A DNA stretch of 64,000 nt from W0P28-013 sp051878315. Lineage in GTDB: Bacteria; Bacteroidota; Bacteroidia; Bacteroidales; Paludibacteraceae. The translations under genes and the position numbers were made by a program. Location: assembly GCA_051878315.1 (NCBI GenBank), contig JBJEJW010000031.1, positions 1-64,000 of the forward strand. Reading direction: 5' to 3'. Shown here piece by piece: positions 1-7,603 of the stretch (the stretch's first letter is position 1; each line of letters starts with the position of its first letter). The notes below the pieces were generated by a model that saw nothing but the letters and a program-made list of their open reading frames with translations, ran no database searches and was not told the origin of the DNA.

Positions 1-175
1 AGAGCAAACCGCTCAGGAACGCACGCCGCGGGGTGTCCACATGCTTGCCGATATACCCAATCGCGGCGATGTTGGTCGCCAGCGGGCAGGGACTAATTGC
101 CGTCAGTAAGCCCAACATGCATGCTGTCAATAAAGGCGTGGTGCTGTTGTCTAATATTGTTTGCAACCATTGCAT
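1..175 (-). CDS. ArsG-like efflux permease, N-terminal part (cut by window edge)
   Basis: The first 58 codons are present and the rest lies beyond the window. The reading frame begins at an ATG ending at 175, overlaps the end of the upstream ArsF-like gene by 25 bp, and encodes a hydrophobic segment with the motif SPCPLATNIAAIGYIGK. That Cys-Pro signature belongs to the DsbD/CcdA-like permeases annotated as ArsG, proposed to export aromatic aminobenzylarsenicals. The neighbours (ArsR regulator, thioredoxin-like protein, ArsF-like lipoprotein) are the usual partners of this family in Bacteroidales. Substrate is inferred from family only; a thiol/disulfide electron-transfer role is the main alternative. 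Confidence 0.72.
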   Translation of the reverse strand, partial: MQWLQTILDNSTTPLLTACMLGLLTAISPCPLATNIAAIGYIGKHVDTPRRAFLSGLL

Positions 176-585
176 ACTTTCAACACCTCTTCTTTGAGTT
201 TGTCGGGTTGCTGTCGGGCGTAGGCAAACGCTTGATCTGTGAGATTTGTTACTTCATCGTTGCAGTCGATGATAAGCGACGACCACGCTACCTTGTAGCG
301 TTCAGCCAACTGTGGTTCGACGGTAATATCCACTGCGCGGTAATACACCAGCCCGTCGGCTATCGCTACTTGCAACTCGTCTTGTGTCAGTTCTACGACC
401 GTCTGCTCTATCGCGCGGCATGTGGCACAACGCTGCTTGCCATGGAAATAGAGTATCTCTATCGGTGCACGATCCGTCTCTGCCATACTGTGTGCGACTT
501 GTTCGCCCATCTGTGCCGACTTGCTGCCGCAAGCGATTAGTGTTGTGAAGAATAGGGCTATCCAAACATATATTTGCTTTTTCAT
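151..585 (-). CDS. ArsF-family thioredoxin-fold lipoprotein
   Basis: 144 residues. An N-terminal signal peptide ends in a lipobox (LIAC), so the mature protein is probably anchored in the periplasm or outer membrane. The motif GKQRCATCRAIE carries a CxxC active site and matches the family named nitrophenyl compound nitroreductase subunit ArsF. A second cysteine pair (CNGC) lies at the extreme C terminus. Its ATG overlaps the stop of the upstream thioredoxin-like gene (ATGA), and its own end overlaps the ArsG-like gene, so the three are translationally coupled. Electron transfer to or from the permease is inferred; the nitroreductase label comes from a distant homologue and may not describe its activity here. 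Confidence 0.72.
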   Translation of the reverse strand: MKKQIYVWIALFFTTLIACGSKSAQMGEQVAHSMAETDRAPIEILYFHGKQRCATCRAIEQTVVELTQDELQVAIADGLVYYRAVDITVEPQLAERYKVAWSSLIIDCNDEVTNLTDQAFAYARQQPDKLKEEVLKVCNGCKQY

Positions 586-815
586 ACGCCTAATACTTTT
601 TTTACTTCTGTTTCTGATAGTCTGCCAGTGGCTGCCACTTGTCCGTCGACGACTAAGGCAGGGAGCGAGAGTACATTGTAGCGCATTATCTCCATGATGT
701 TTTCCTGTTTGCTGATATTAGCATCCAATCCGCTCTCGCGAACCACTTTCTCCACAGTGGTGAATAGCGCCTTGCATCCTGCACACCCCGTGCCTAAAAT
801 GATAATTTCTTTCAT
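582..815 (-). CDS. Small thioredoxin-like protein (MTH895/TM0996 family)
   Basis: 77 residues without a signal peptide, so cytoplasmic. It begins MKEIIILGTGCAGCKALF, with a CxxC redox motif (CAGC) right after the first beta strand, and has the conserved 'LPALVVDG' cis-proline segment. Both are typical of the tiny glutaredoxin-like proteins that accompany permeases in Ars-type operons. It is second in the operon after arsR and overlaps the ArsF-like gene by 4 bp. In many Bacteroidales loci a separate DUF318-type permease sits between arsR and this gene; here there is only a 109-bp gap without a coding signal. Confidence 0.8.
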   Translation of the reverse strand: MKEIIILGTGCAGCKALFTTVEKVVRESGLDANISKQENIMEIMRYNVLSLPALVVDGQVAATGRLSETEVKKVLGV

Positions 816-924
816 AAATAGTGTTTTTGTTTGTTGTTATACGAATAACTTTGATTAAATATGCTTTCTCTACACGCATTGTTAAACCATTCCGTGAGCG
901 AATACGAAAATTAGTGTTGTAAAA

Positions 925-1248
925 CTACGAGCAACAATTGTCCTGCGCCTTTGCTGCGAGTGTCTGCCCGAGGAATTCTTCAAAGAGCATCTGACACAGC
1001 AACCAATTTTGCCGATTGATGCAGTATCTCACCTTGTTACCTTCAATGGTGCCTTGTATCAATCCTGCTTCTTTTAGAGCGGTAAGGTGTTGACTGACAG
1101 TTGCTTTTGCGATTGGTAGTTCTTCTTCTATATGTCCGAAATAGCATTCGCTGCGTTGTGATAAAAACTGCATGATGGCTATTCGAGCCGGATGTCCGAG
1201 GGCTTTGGCAAATAGTGCCAACTGCTCTTGTTTGATGGTGTAATTCAC
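925..1248 (-). CDS. ArsR/SmtB-family transcriptional regulator
   Basis: Winged-helix repressor of 107 residues if translation starts at the GTG ending at 1248. It contains LFAKALGHPARIAIMQFL, the recognition region KATVSQHLTALKEAGLI and a wing ending KVRYCINR. An in-frame start at 1323 would give 132 residues, but a near-perfect promoter (1280-1312) lies inside that extension, so the transcript should begin downstream of it; GTG 1248 gives a leader of about 25 nt. The C-terminal pair of cysteines (NCCS) and the CY in 'SECYFGHIEEELP' could bind As(III) or another soft metal; this is inference. It leads the arsenic/thiol operon and probably represses it. Confidence 0.85.
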   Translation of the reverse strand: MNYTIKQEQLALFAKALGHPARIAIMQFLSQRSECYFGHIEEELPIAKATVSQHLTALKEAGLIQGTIEGNKVRYCINRQNWLLCQMLFEEFLGQTLAAKAQDNCCS

Positions 1249-1279
1249 AATAATTACTATTTTATTTCTAAAGTTGTTT

Positions 1280-1312
1280 GCAAAGTTACGAATAATAATT
1301 GATGTATGCAAA
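1280..1312 (-). promoter_or_regulatory. Bacteroidetes-type promoter of the ArsR operon
   Basis: On the minus strand the -33 element TTTG (1312-1309), a 20-nt spacer and the -7 element TAACTTTGC (1288-1280) match the Bacteroidetes sigma-ABfr consensus exactly. The predicted transcription start falls near 1273, just upstream of the GTG at 1248. Confidence 0.8.
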
Positions 1313-1450
1313 TGATTCTGCAAAAAAACGCATTTTTTTGTTCGTGGCAGTGCCTTCCAACTCCAATTATCAATAGGGTAGTTCGTTTACTGTATTACAA
1401 CATTCGCGCACTTTTTTGCAATACTGCAGGTTCGGAAATGAAATTTTTCG

Positions 1451-1459
1451 TATCTTTGC
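1451..1459 (+). promoter_or_regulatory. -7 element upstream of ettA
   Basis: TATCTTTGC matches TAnnTTTGC exactly and lies 40 bp before the ettA ATG. No TTTG is found at the expected 19-21 nt upstream, so only the -7 half is supported. Confidence 0.6.
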
Positions 1460-1499
1460 AAACTTATACGATAATCGCTCGAATCAAAATTTTTGAAAT

Positions 1500-3167
1500 A
1501 TGGATGACAACAAAGTGATTTTTTCGATGGTGAAAGTCAGCAAGACAATTCCACCGCAACGTAAAATTCTGAAAGATATTTATTTGTCGTTTTTTTATGG
1601 CGCCAAAATCGGTATTATAGGTTTGAATGGCGCCGGAAAATCGACCTTGATGAAAATAATTGCAGGCATCGACAAAGCGTATGAAGGCGAGGTGGTGTTT
1701 TCGCCCGGCTACACGGTGGGCTATTTGGAGCAAGATCCAAAATTTGACGAAGACAAAACCGTGAAAGAAATTGTGCAAGAGGGCGTTCAGCCGATAGTGG
1801 ATTTGCTGAACGAATTTGAACAGATAAACGCTGCATTTGCCGAACCCGATGCCGATTTCGATAAATTGTTGGCACGGCAGGCCGAAGTGCAGGAGTTGCT
1901 CGATCAACACGATGCGTGGAATCTTGATAGCAAATTGGAACGTGCCATGGATGCGTTGCGTTGCCCCGACGAAACGGCCGTCATGCGTAATCTTTCGGGT
2001 GGCGAGCGTCGTCGCGTGGCTTTGTGCCGATTGTTGTTGCAGGAACCTGATGTGTTGTTGCTCGACGAACCGACGAACCACCTTGATGCTGAGAGTATCG
2101 ATTGGCTCGAACAGCATTTGCAACAATACAAAGGTACTGTTATCTGTGTAACGCACGATCGCTATTTTCTCGATCATGTGGCGGGTTGGATTCTCGAACT
2201 TGACCGTGGCGAGGGTATTCCGTGGAAAGGCAATTACAGCGGCTGGCTCGAGCAGAAAACAAAACGTATGGAGATGGAAGAAAAACAAGCCAGCAAACGC
2301 CGCAAAACTTTGGAACGCGAATTGGAGTGGGTGCGTATGGCACCGTCGGCACGTCATGCCAAAGGTAAAGCGCGTCTGAATGCCTACGACGCGTTGCTCA
2401 ATGCCGACCAAAAGGAACGTGAAGAAAAATTGGAAATCTTTATCCCGAATGGACCGCGTTTGGGCAATAAAGTGATAAATGCCGTCGATGTGTCGAAAGC
2501 ATTTGGCGACAAATTGTTGTTCGAACACCTTAATTTTGTACTGCCACCCAATGGCATTGTGGGCGTGATAGGTCCGAATGGTGCAGGCAAAACGACTCTG
2601 TTTCGTATGATAATGGGGACGGAAACTGTTGATAGTGGCACGTTCGAGGTGGGCGAAACGGTAAAAATCGGTTATGTCGATCAGATGCACAAATCCATCG
2701 ATCCGCAAAAATCGATTTATCAAGTGGTGAGTGGCGGCACCGAGTTTATTCGTGTGGCAGGGCGCGAGGTCAATGCGCGGGCCTATTTGAGTCGTTTCAA
2801 TTTTACGGGAGCCGACCAAGAAAAATTGTGCGGTGTCTTATCGGGTGGTGAACGTAACCGTCTGCATCTGGCACTGACTCTGAAATCGGAAGCCAACGTG
2901 CTGTTGCTCGACGAACCAACCAACGATATTGACGTGAATACGCTGCGTGCTTTGGAAGAAGGTTTGAACAATTTTGCAGGTTGCGCCGTAGTCATCAGCC
3001 ACGACCGTTGGTTTCTCGACCGAATCTGTACGCATATTTTGGCATTCGAGGGCGATTCGCAGGTATTTTTCTTTGAGGGATCGTACAGCGAATACGAAGA
3101 AAATAAACGTCAACGATTGGGCGACGAAGAACCGCGTCGCATCCGTTACCGAAAATTAATGGAATAA
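1500..3167 (+). CDS. ettA: Energy-dependent translational throttle protein EttA (ABC-F)
   Basis: 555 residues, the same length as E. coli EttA. Two ABC ATPase domains are seen: Walker A GLNGAGKSTLM with signature LSGGERRRVALCR and Walker B LLLDEPTNHLD, then GPNGAGKTTLF with LSGGERNRLHLAL and LLLDEPTNDID. The linker between them has the EttA-type arm and P-site-tRNA interaction motif (GIPWKGNYSGWLEQK, then MAPSARHAKGKARLNAYDAL). There are no membrane segments. EttA binds the ribosomal E site and gates the first elongation step according to ATP/ADP ratio. The second domain has D in place of H in the usual 'DEPTNHLD', as in other EttA proteins. It is the first gene of a run with korA 21 bp downstream. 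Confidence 0.95.
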   Translation: MDDNKVIFSMVKVSKTIPPQRKILKDIYLSFFYGAKIGIIGLNGAGKSTLMKIIAGIDKAYEGEVVFSPGYTVGYLEQDPKFDEDKTVKEIVQEGVQPIVDLLNEFEQINAAFAEPDADFDKLLARQAEVQELLDQHDAWNLDSKLERAMDALRCPDETAVMRNLSGGERRRVALCRLLLQEPDVLLLDEPTNHLDAESIDWLEQHLQQYKGTVICVTHDRYFLDHVAGWILELDRGEGIPWKGNYSGWLEQKTKRMEMEEKQASKRRKTLERELEWVRMAPSARHAKGKARLNAYDALLNADQKEREEKLEIFIPNGPRLGNKVINAVDVSKAFGDKLLFEHLNFVLPPNGIVGVIGPNGAGKTTLFRMIMGTETVDSGTFEVGETVKIGYVDQMHKSIDPQKSIYQVVSGGTEFIRVAGREVNARAYLSRFNFTGADQEKLCGVLSGGERNRLHLALTLKSEANVLLLDEPTNDIDVNTLRALEEGLNNFAGCAVVISHDRWFLDRICTHILAFEGDSQVFFFEGSYSEYEENKRQRLGDEEPRRIRYRKLME

Positions 3168-3188
3168 GTAACTTTTTACACAAACAGC

Positions 3189-4907
3189 ATGCAAATGACA
3201 GAACATAAGGATGTCGTGATTCGCTTTTGCGGCGATTCGGGCGACGGTATGCAATTGGTCGGGACTATGTTCTCGAATATCATGTCGCGAATTGGTTATC
3301 AGGTGTTTACATATCCGAGTTATCCGGCCGATATGCGTGCTCCGAAGGATTCGTTGTCGGGCGTGAGTTCGTTTCAGGTGCATTTTGGTGACCGTGTGAG
3401 CGAGCCGGGTGATGCCGTCGACGTGCTGGTTTGCCTGAATCCAGCATCGTATAAGACGAATTATCAGAGTGTACGTGCCGGTGGCATTGTTATTTATGAC
3501 GAATCTGTGTTCGACGAGCGTCGCTTGACGAATGCACAAATGGACGTGGAAAATCCTTTCGCTACGCTGTCGTCGGGCAGTACCGTGTGGCCGTTGCCTG
3601 TTACGGCGCAATGTGCGGTGTTGGATGCCGCCAAAGCACGCAATGTCTATCTGTTGGGTTGCTTGTGCTACTATCTGGATGTCGATGAAACGCTGGTACA
3701 GAACGAACTTGACTGCAAATTTGGCAAAAAACAGATTGTGCTTGAGACTAATACAGCCGTGTTGCAAGCAGCCTACAATTTTTGCACCAATCTGCAAATC
3801 GACAAATATCCCGTAGTGCATACCGCTACTGCCGAAGTGTCCGATGCGTCTAAATTGACGTTGCTGTCGGGCTGTCAGGCGGCCTGTCGAGGATTGATGA
3901 AAGCGGCGGACGCCGTTTCTCGCAAATTGTTTTTGGGTTCGTATCCCATTACACCGGCCACCGATATTCTGATAGAACTCGAAAAACAACGCAAAAATGG
4001 TGTCATTGCGGTGCAAGCCGAGGACGAGATTGCAGGTTGTTCGATGGCCGTCGGAGCCTCGTTTGGAGGGTTGATAGGTGTTACATCGACCAGTGGTCCC
4101 GGTATGTGTCTCAAAAGTGAAGCCATCAATCTTGCTGTCATGGCCGAGTTACCATTGGTTATCGTCGATGTGATGCGTGGTGGCCCATCGACCGGCTTGC
4201 CTACCAAAACCGAACAGAGCGATTTGAATATCGCATTGTACGGTCGTAGTGGCGATAGCCCGTTGCCGGTGTTGGCTGCTATGTCGCCGGCCGATTGCTA
4301 TGTCAAAGCCTACGAAGCAGTTAAAATCGCAGTCGAAAATATGACACCTGTTGTCTTACTGATGGACGCTTATATCGGTAATGGACTTGAAATGACCGAT
4401 TTACAACAGCCGATGTCATCTATTACCGTTAGTCCGTCGTGGACATCACCGGGCGATGCAGCAACCAAAATTCTTGGTGGCAGCGAAGTCGATAAATCGA
4501 CGTTGACCATCACGGCCGATGCCCAAAATCATATTAAAAATACCGAAGTGCGTGTCGCAAAAATTGCAAAAATCGCTGTCCCCGATATGCACATCGATGG
4601 TGCCGGCGATACGGTGTTGTGCGGTTGGGGCTCGACCAAAGGTAAAATCGAAAAAATAGCCATTTTGCTGCGTCGTAACGGCATTGACGTGGCTACCGTC
4701 CATTTTGACCATTTAGCCCCTTTACCGCAAAATATCGATGAACTCAATCGACGTAAACGCATCATTGTCATCGAACAAAGCATGCACCAATTTGCCGATT
4801 TGTTGCTCCAATCGGGTATCAAACAGGTAACGCCTTATTGTACCCTCAACTGCGAACCGCTCAATGCAGAACTGATAGCCAATCAATTAAAAAAACAACT
4901 CCAATGA
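3189..4907 (+). CDS. korA: 2-oxoglutarate (2-oxoacid):ferredoxin oxidoreductase, fused gamma-alpha subunit
   Basis: 572 residues. The N-terminal ~190 residues are the gamma domain (VIRFCGDSGDGMQLVG, then FTYPSYPADMRAP), followed by the alpha pyrimidine-binding domain (LGSYPITPATDILIELEK, QAEDEIAGCSMAVGASFGG, TSTSGPGMCLKSEAI) and a transketolase C-terminal-like domain. With KorB this makes the enzyme that oxidatively decarboxylates a 2-oxoacid to an acyl-CoA with ferredoxin as acceptor, replacing the dehydrogenase complex in anaerobes. 2-Oxoglutarate as substrate is inferred from the family organisation. No small ferredoxin-type subunit gene is adjacent. Starts at 3189 or 3195 are both possible. 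The stop overlaps the korB start (ATGA). Confidence 0.9.
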   Translation: MQMTEHKDVVIRFCGDSGDGMQLVGTMFSNIMSRIGYQVFTYPSYPADMRAPKDSLSGVSSFQVHFGDRVSEPGDAVDVLVCLNPASYKTNYQSVRAGGIVIYDESVFDERRLTNAQMDVENPFATLSSGSTVWPLPVTAQCAVLDAAKARNVYLLGCLCYYLDVDETLVQNELDCKFGKKQIVLETNTAVLQAAYNFCTNLQIDKYPVVHTATAEVSDASKLTLLSGCQAACRGLMKAADAVSRKLFLGSYPITPATDILIELEKQRKNGVIAVQAEDEIAGCSMAVGASFGGLIGVTSTSGPGMCLKSEAINLAVMAELPLVIVDVMRGGPSTGLPTKTEQSDLNIALYGRSGDSPLPVLAAMSPADCYVKAYEAVKIAVENMTPVVLLMDAYIGNGLEMTDLQQPMSSITVSPSWTSPGDAATKILGGSEVDKSTLTITADAQNHIKNTEVRVAKIAKIAVPDMHIDGAGDTVLCGWGSTKGKIEKIAILLRRNGIDVATVHFDHLAPLPQNIDELNRRKRIIVIEQSMHQFADLLLQSGIKQVTPYCTLNCEPLNAELIANQLKKQLQ

Positions 4908-5728
4908 AGAACGCAACCGATTTTGCAAGTAATCGACAAGTGAAATATTGTGCAGGCTGCGGCGATTATGCCATATTAGCTGCCTTGAAAAAAACGTTTG
5001 CCGCACTCGATTTAGAACCTCGTAATGTAGCGGTAGTGAGCGGCATTGGCTGTTCGTCGCGCACGCCTTATTACCTATCAACTTGGGGATTCAATACGAT
5101 TCATGGACGTGCAGGTGCAGTGGCCGGCGGTCTGAAAATAGCTCGTCCGGATCTCAGCGTGTGGCAACTCACCGGCGATGGCGATTGTACGGCCATCGGT
5201 GGTAACCATTTTATACACGAGTTGCGGCGCAATGTCGATATTAACATCGTGATGTTCAATAACCAAATTTACGGTCTTACCAAAGGCCAATATTCGCCAA
5301 CTACGCCGCAGGGACAAATTACGAAAACGTCGCCGTATGGCACCATCGAGCGCCCATTCAATGTGGGCGAATTGGTGCTGGGAGCAAAAGGTACATTTTT
5401 TGCGCGCACACTCGACAAAGAATTGAAACTGACGCAAGATTTGTTCACGGCAGCCTATCGGCACAAAGGCACTGCGGTGATAGAATGTCTCACAAATTGT
5501 GTGGTGTGGAACGACGGTGCACATAAAAATCGCGAATATCTGACTATACACGATGGCGACCACATTACTATCGATGGCGAACAAATTGTTTATGACAGTC
5601 ATAATAAAATGCTGGCACAGAAAGCTTTAGACTATTTTGATGGCGACAATCATCCCTTGTTGTTGGGCGTTATCTATCAGGAACAACAGACTACTTACGA
5701 AGAATTGCTCTACAAACAAATGCAATAA
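4904..5728 (+). CDS. korB: 2-oxoglutarate (2-oxoacid):ferredoxin oxidoreductase, beta subunit
   Basis: 274 residues from the ATG at 4904, which overlaps the korA stop by 4 bp and was preferred to longer in-frame starts inside korA. The N terminus has the iron-sulfur/TPP motif KYCAGCGDYAILAA, followed by GIGCSSRTPYYL and the thiamine diphosphate binding motif GDGDCTAIGGNHFIHELRRN ending in FNNQIYGLTKGQ. This subunit holds TPP and a [4Fe-4S] cluster and carries out decarboxylation with electron transfer to ferredoxin. It is translationally coupled to korA, and cca follows 10 bp downstream. Confidence 0.92.
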   Translation: MKNATDFASNRQVKYCAGCGDYAILAALKKTFAALDLEPRNVAVVSGIGCSSRTPYYLSTWGFNTIHGRAGAVAGGLKIARPDLSVWQLTGDGDCTAIGGNHFIHELRRNVDINIVMFNNQIYGLTKGQYSPTTPQGQITKTSPYGTIERPFNVGELVLGAKGTFFARTLDKELKLTQDLFTAAYRHKGTAVIECLTNCVVWNDGAHKNREYLTIHDGDHITIDGEQIVYDSHNKMLAQKALDYFDGDNHPLLLGVIYQEQQTTYEELLYKQMQ

Positions 5729-5738
5729 TATTTGGCAG

Positions 5739-7172
5739 ATGATTCAATTACCGCTCGACGACAAAATATTTTCAATCGTAGGTCAAACGGCCGACGAACT
5801 TGGCATGGAATGTTATTTGATAGGCGGCTATGTGCGTGATTTACTCCTGAAACGTCCGTCGAAAGATATGGATTTCGTGGTTGTCGGTAGCGGCATCGAT
5901 ATGGCACAAGCCGTTGCAAAAAAACTGATTCACGCACATCTCTCAGTTTTTCGCACTTACGGCACTGCGCAAGTCAAAAACCGCAAATACGAATTGGAAT
6001 TTGTCGGTGCACGCAAAGAATCGTATCGTCACGAATCGCGCAATCCCATCGTGGAAGATGGCACACTCGAAGACGACCAAAATCGACGCGATTTTACCAT
6101 TAATGCTTTAGCCGTGTGTCTCAATAAAGACCGATTTGGCGAATTTGTCGATCCCTTTGGCGGCTTGGCCGATTTGGAAGCAAAAATACTGCGTACACCC
6201 AACGACCCCGACATCACTTTCAGCGACGATCCCTTGCGCATGATGCGCGCCATACGTTTTGCGACACAACTCGATTTTCGTATCGCGCCCGATACGCTCG
6301 ATGCTATCATACGCAACGCTAAACGCATCGAAATAATCACGCAAGAACGCATTACCGACGAATTAAATAAAATCATGGGTGCCGCACGCCCCTCAATCGG
6401 TTTCTTTCTGCTTAACAAAACAGGTTTGTTGTCGTTGATTTTCCCCGAATTGGTAGCCTTGCAAGGCGTAGAAGAACGGAATGGACGCGGACATAAAGAT
6501 AATTTTATGCACACGCTCAAAGTGCTTGATAATGTGGCGCTCAAGAGTGACGACCTATGGCTGCGATGGGCGGCATTGTTGCACGATATTGCCAAACCGG
6601 CAACAAAACAGTGGGACGATAAACAAGGATGGACATTTCGCAATCATAATTTTGTGGGTAGCAAAATGGTGCCGCACATCTTTCGACGCCTGAAGTTGCC
6701 GCTTGGCGAAACTGTCGGTTTCGTGCAAAAAATGGTATTATTACACATGCGTCCCATCGTGTTGAGCGAAGATGTTGTTACCGATTCGGCCGTGCGACGA
6801 CTCTTGTTCGAGGCAGGCGACGACATCGATAAATTGATGTTGCTGTGCGAATCCGATATCACGTCAAACAATATGGAGAAAGTCAAACGATTCTCGCAAA
6901 ACTTCAAACTTGTCAGACGAAAATTGCGCGAAATCGAGGAAAAAGACCGCATCCGCAATTTTCAACCGCCTATCGATGGCTTGGAAATTATGAAATTGTT
7001 TGATTTACAGCCGTGTGGGCTGGTGGGCGAGTTGAAAACGCAAATCAAAGATGCCATACTTGATGGCGTTATACCCAACGAACACGATGCCGCGCGCGAG
7101 TATCTGTTGACGATTGCTGCCGCGCGTGGGTTGTCGCTTCATAGTGCAACGGACATAAATGCTCCTGCATAG
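5739..7172 (+). CDS. cca: CCA tRNA nucleotidyltransferase with HD domain
   Basis: 477 residues from ATG 5739; a longer frame runs back into korB but lacks family similarity. The class II nucleotidyltransferase head has YLIGGYVRDLLLKRPSKDMD with the metal-binding acidic pair, then RRDFTINALAV and the ATP/CTP-selecting helix DPLRMMRAIRFATQL. The C-terminal half carries an HD domain (GHKDNFMHTLKVLDN, RWAALLHDIAKP). The enzyme adds or repairs the 3' CCA of tRNAs, which matters here because neither tRNA gene in the window encodes CCA. Last gene of the ettA-korAB-cca run; its stop codon abuts the stop of folB on the other strand with no spacer. Confidence 0.93.
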   Translation: MIQLPLDDKIFSIVGQTADELGMECYLIGGYVRDLLLKRPSKDMDFVVVGSGIDMAQAVAKKLIHAHLSVFRTYGTAQVKNRKYELEFVGARKESYRHESRNPIVEDGTLEDDQNRRDFTINALAVCLNKDRFGEFVDPFGGLADLEAKILRTPNDPDITFSDDPLRMMRAIRFATQLDFRIAPDTLDAIIRNAKRIEIITQERITDELNKIMGAARPSIGFFLLNKTGLLSLIFPELVALQGVEERNGRGHKDNFMHTLKVLDNVALKSDDLWLRWAALLHDIAKPATKQWDDKQGWTFRNHNFVGSKMVPHIFRRLKLPLGETVGFVQKMVLLHMRPIVLSEDVVTDSAVRRLLFEAGDDIDKLMLLCESDITSNNMEKVKRFSQNFKLVRRKLREIEEKDRIRNFQPPIDGLEIMKLFDLQPCGLVGELKTQIKDAILDGVIPNEHDAAREYLLTIAAARGLSLHSATDINAPA

Positions 7173-7520
7173 TCAGTCGATTATCACCATGGCGCATTCT
7201 GTTTTGCCACCGAGTGGGGGAGCCAACTTACTGATTTCTACTACAACACTATCGATTGCATCAAATTCGGCCAATAACGTTGCGCGTATTCTGTATGCAA
7301 CATGTTCAATCAAATTTGACGGTTGTTGCATCTCTTTCTTAACTATTTGATATACAGTTTCGTAATTGATAGTATCGCATACCGAATCGCTGTGGCATGC
7401 GGTTGTTAAATCGGTATCGATGGTTACGCTGACAAGGTAGGTGCCGCCAATGTTGCGTTCCGCGGCATAGCAACCGTGATACGCATAAAATTCCATGTTT
7501 TTGAGTACGATTTTTGCCAT
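7173..7520 (-). CDS. folB: Dihydroneopterin aldolase
   Basis: 115 residues, normal for FolB. Motifs include KNMEFYAYHGCYAAERNIG (substrate-binding loop), INYETVYQIVKKEM with the conserved Tyr, LIEHVAYRI with the conserved Glu, and KLAPPLGGK with the catalytic Lys near the C terminus. It converts 7,8-dihydroneopterin to 6-hydroxymethyl-dihydropterin and glycolaldehyde in folate synthesis. It lies downstream of trigger factor on the same strand, separated by a hairpin at 7547-7567. No other folate gene is adjacent. Confidence 0.93.
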   Translation of the reverse strand: MAKIVLKNMEFYAYHGCYAAERNIGGTYLVSVTIDTDLTTACHSDSVCDTINYETVYQIVKKEMQQPSNLIEHVAYRIRATLLAEFDAIDSVVVEISKLAPPLGGKTECAMVIID

Positions 7521-7546
7521 CTTTTTGTGTGGAAGTTATACAACAA

Positions 7547-7567
7547 GTCCCTCGCAAAACGAGGGAC
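7547..7567 (-). terminator. Hairpin between trigger factor and folB
   Basis: A perfect 8-bp stem (GTCCCTCG / CGAGGGAC) with a 5-nt loop lies 37 nt after the trigger factor stop. The minus strand lacks a proper U run after it, so it may be a 3' stabilising hairpin or weak attenuator rather than a full terminator. Confidence 0.55.
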
Positions 7568-7603
7568 CTGCCTGACTATAGAATAACGTTTTAGCCTTAA
7601 TTA

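Noticed and set aside
97..540. Long plus-strand frame opposite the ArsF-like gene
   Set aside because: It is antisense to a gene with clear family motifs and overlapping operon partners, and its protein is unlike any known one.
1464..2819. 451-codon minus-strand frame
   Set aside because: It mirrors ettA; the composition (His/Arg/Phe-rich) is typical of an antisense shadow.
3156..4016. 286-codon minus-strand frame
   Set aside because: Antisense of korA, without a promoter or family similarity.
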